6,595 nucleotides of DNA from Deltaproteobacteria bacterium. Its GTDB lineage: Bacteria > Desulfobacterota > Binatia > UBA9968. The notes under the pieces are model-generated. The model saw only the letters and a program-made list of their open reading frames with translations, was not told the DNA's origin and made no database searches. How positions within the stretch are numbered: position 1 is the first letter of the stretch; each line of letters starts with the position of its first letter. The stretch covers positions 1 through 6,595 of the forward strand of contig VBLN01000170.1 of assembly GCA_005878685.1 (NCBI GenBank), in the 5' to 3' direction. Positions 5,576 through 6,595 of this stretch are shown in pieces. Made by a program: the position numbers and the translations under genes.

Positions 5576-5605
5576 TTGACAGGTCAGTAAAGGTGGAGTT
5601 ATGAG
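5576..5605 (+). promoter_or_regulatory. Candidate promoter of the VOC gene
   Basis: A perfect TTGACA (5576-5581), an 18-base spacer and TATGAG (5600-5605; four of six consensus bases) precede the gene. Transcription would begin near 5612 and include the strong ribosome site GGAGG (5621-5625). If this is correct, the short frame starting at 5601 would not be in the message. Confidence 0.45.
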
Positions 5606-5645
5606 CAAGCTAGCATTCGTGGAGGTGAAGCCATGGCCAAATTGA
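5601..5645 (+). other. Possible 14-codon leader frame overlapping the VOC start
   Basis: ATG at 5601, preceded by AAAGGTGGAG, opens MSKLAFVEVKPWPN and stops at 5643-5645, inside the VOC gene in another frame. It could couple translation to the VOC gene if transcription begins further upstream. It may equally be chance, and it competes with the promoter reading of the same bases. Confidence 0.2.
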
Positions 5646-6406
5646 GACATATCGCTTTTATTTCGCGGGAGCCCGAGAAGCTCAGCGATTTTTACCAGCA
5701 CTTTTTCGGTCTCGAGGAGGTTAAAGTCTTTCCCAGCGGTTCACGGATGGTCATCGACGGCCTGTTCAATCTGGCTTTCTTGCAGCAGGCTGCGGCGCAA
5801 GTCGCCATGGCGGGAACCCACAGGGCAGATGGCAGCGAGGCCGAGCTGAACCCGGGGATTCATCACTATGGCTTTATGGTGGATAATCTGGACCGGGCCG
5901 TCTCCAAGCTGCCGCCATCTCTGACGAGAGCCGCCAGCCCCCAGGTTTCCGCCGGTGTCGGGGGGCCTGAAGGGGCGCGGCCGGCGGAGGTTCGGTTCAT
6001 CGATCCGTGGGGAAACAACGTGGACCTCTCCTCCAGGGGATTCCTCGGAAGAGAGGAGAAGAAGCTGCCCGGCGTTCGCCTGGTCGCAGTGCAGGTCGCC
6101 GACCCGGACCAGGCCTGCGAGTTCTACAAGGGCCAACTCGATTTAGCGGTAGTCGGTCGAGATGCCGACGGGACTGTTCGTCTTAGCGACGGCATCGTGA
6201 CTTTGCTGCTGACTAAAGTACAAAGCCGTCCCAAGAACGGCATCCAATATTTCGGCATTCAAGTAAACGATCTCGCCAAGGTTAAACGGAGTCTCCAGGA
6301 GAGCGGCGTGGAGGTCTCCGCCGCGGACGGCGCCCCGGGCGAGATTCGCATAAGCGATCCCGAAGGAAACCAGGTGGTGATCTCCGAGCGCGGGTGGGCG
6401 GGCTAG
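5633..6406 (+). CDS. Two-domain VOC (glyoxalase/dioxygenase superfamily) protein
   Basis: The 257-residue protein contains two vicinal-oxygen-chelate modules, about residues 3-135 and 146-254. The first opens LRHIAFISREPEKLSDFYQH and later has GIHHYGFMVDNLD (75-87) and DPWGNNVDLSSRGF (124-137). H6, H77 or H78, and D131 occupy the usual metal-ligand positions, with Asp in place of the common Glu. The second module repeats the plan (VRLVAVQVADPDQACEFYKG, IQYFGIQVNDL, DPEGNQVVISERGW), but its equivalent positions are L150, Y206 and V249, so it should not bind metal the same way. VOC proteins catalyse isomerisation, epimerisation, ring cleavage or thiol transfer; the substrate cannot be assigned. 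GGAGG lies seven bases before the ATG. The gene stands alone and its stop directly abuts that of the convergent binding-protein gene. Confidence 0.85.
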   Translation: MAKLRHIAFISREPEKLSDFYQHFFGLEEVKVFPSGSRMVIDGLFNLAFLQQAAAQVAMAGTHRADGSEAELNPGIHHYGFMVDNLDRAVSKLPPSLTRAASPQVSAGVGGPEGARPAEVRFIDPWGNNVDLSSRGFLGREEKKLPGVRLVAVQVADPDQACEFYKGQLDLAVVGRDADGTVRLSDGIVTLLLTKVQSRPKNGIQYFGIQVNDLAKVKRSLQESGVEVSAADGAPGEIRISDPEGNQVVISERGWAG

Positions 6407-6595
6407 CTAACGGATCCCAAGCTCCTGCTGCACTTCCCGTAAAATAGTAAAATCGGCTATATCGCTCATCGGGATCTCGCGGCTGATTTTGGCGTCTTTT
6501 TTGGCCAGGTCGATCAGCAGCTTGAGCCCATCCCCGGGAATCCCTCCGTCGTTGCTGATGACCTTCACGGTGGAATCGTAAGCGGCGTAGGCCTG
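6407..6595 (-). CDS. ABC transporter substrate-binding protein, C-terminal end (NMT1/SsuA-like)
   Basis: Only the last 62 residues and the TAG (6407-6409) lie in the window; the N-terminus is beyond the right edge. The visible part reads QAYAAYDSTVKVISNDGGIP, then a helix GLKLLIDLAKKDAKI and an end SDIADFTILREVQQELGIR. This matches the C-terminal lobe of NMT1/THI5/SsuA-like periplasmic binding proteins, where a VKVIS(K/N)DG turn is followed by a helix, a (R/K)E(I/V)P loop and a final ADF-LLREVQ-EL helix. Such proteins deliver organic nitrogen, sulfonate or aromatic substrates to an ABC permease. The substrate cannot be told, and no permease or ATPase is in the window. The gene is convergent with the VOC gene with no base between the two stop codons. 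Confidence 0.68.
   Translation of the reverse strand, partial: QAYAAYDSTVKVISNDGGIPGDGLKLLIDLAKKDAKISREIPMSDIADFTILREVQQELGIR

Noticed and set aside
5444..5632. CRISPR-like array in the repeat tract
   Set aside because: The repeats are only 9-11 bases, of low complexity and unevenly spaced, with no regular spacers.

Overview
The window looks like a piece of chromosome from an uncultured, fairly GC-rich Gram-negative-type bacterium. The mix of families (AbrB-type membrane protein, CmcJ-like oxygenase, VOC protein, NMT1/SsuA-type binding protein, PIN-type toxin-antitoxin modules) is common in soil and groundwater lineages such as former Deltaproteobacteria, NC10 or Tectomicrobia. That placement is inference from gene content only; no rRNA, tRNA or marker gene is present.

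Layout. Positions 1-161 (minus) hold the N-terminal part of a small SH3/KOW-like protein, cut by the window edge, with a good promoter and a 16-bp perfect palindrome upstream. Positions 415-1411 (minus) hold an AbrB-family membrane protein gene that is broken by an apparent internal deletion of about 56-59 bp with a frameshift. Divergent from it, 1737-2549 (plus) encodes a CmcJ/NvfI-like Fe(II)/2-oxoglutarate-type oxygenase. A 183-bp gap with CACGA-type repeats separates this from a convergent MFS_3/EntS-like exporter (2733-3959, minus).

Positions 4112-5443 (plus) form a toxin-antitoxin island. First comes an intact ribbon-helix-helix antitoxin overlapping the start of a MazF-type toxin that has lost its N-terminal half. 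After a 200-bp gap comes a complete VapBC pair, whose GTG start sits inside a palindrome at the probable transcription start. A pyrimidine-rich repeat tract follows. The window then has a two-domain VOC protein (5633-6406, plus) whose stop codon abuts that of a convergent ABC-transporter binding protein (6407-6595, minus, cut by the window edge).

How the genes relate. Apart from the two toxin-antitoxin pairs, the genes are single transcription units in alternating directions, and I see no shared pathway. Two neighbouring genes (abrB-like and mazF-like) have each lost an internal or N-terminal block with a frame change. This points either to a decaying accessory region or to assembly errors. 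I do not see a clearly new multi-gene system. The most useful leads are the solo antitoxin next to a gutted MazF, the palindrome over the vapB start, the deletion in the AbrB gene, and the metal-ligand-free second VOC domain.
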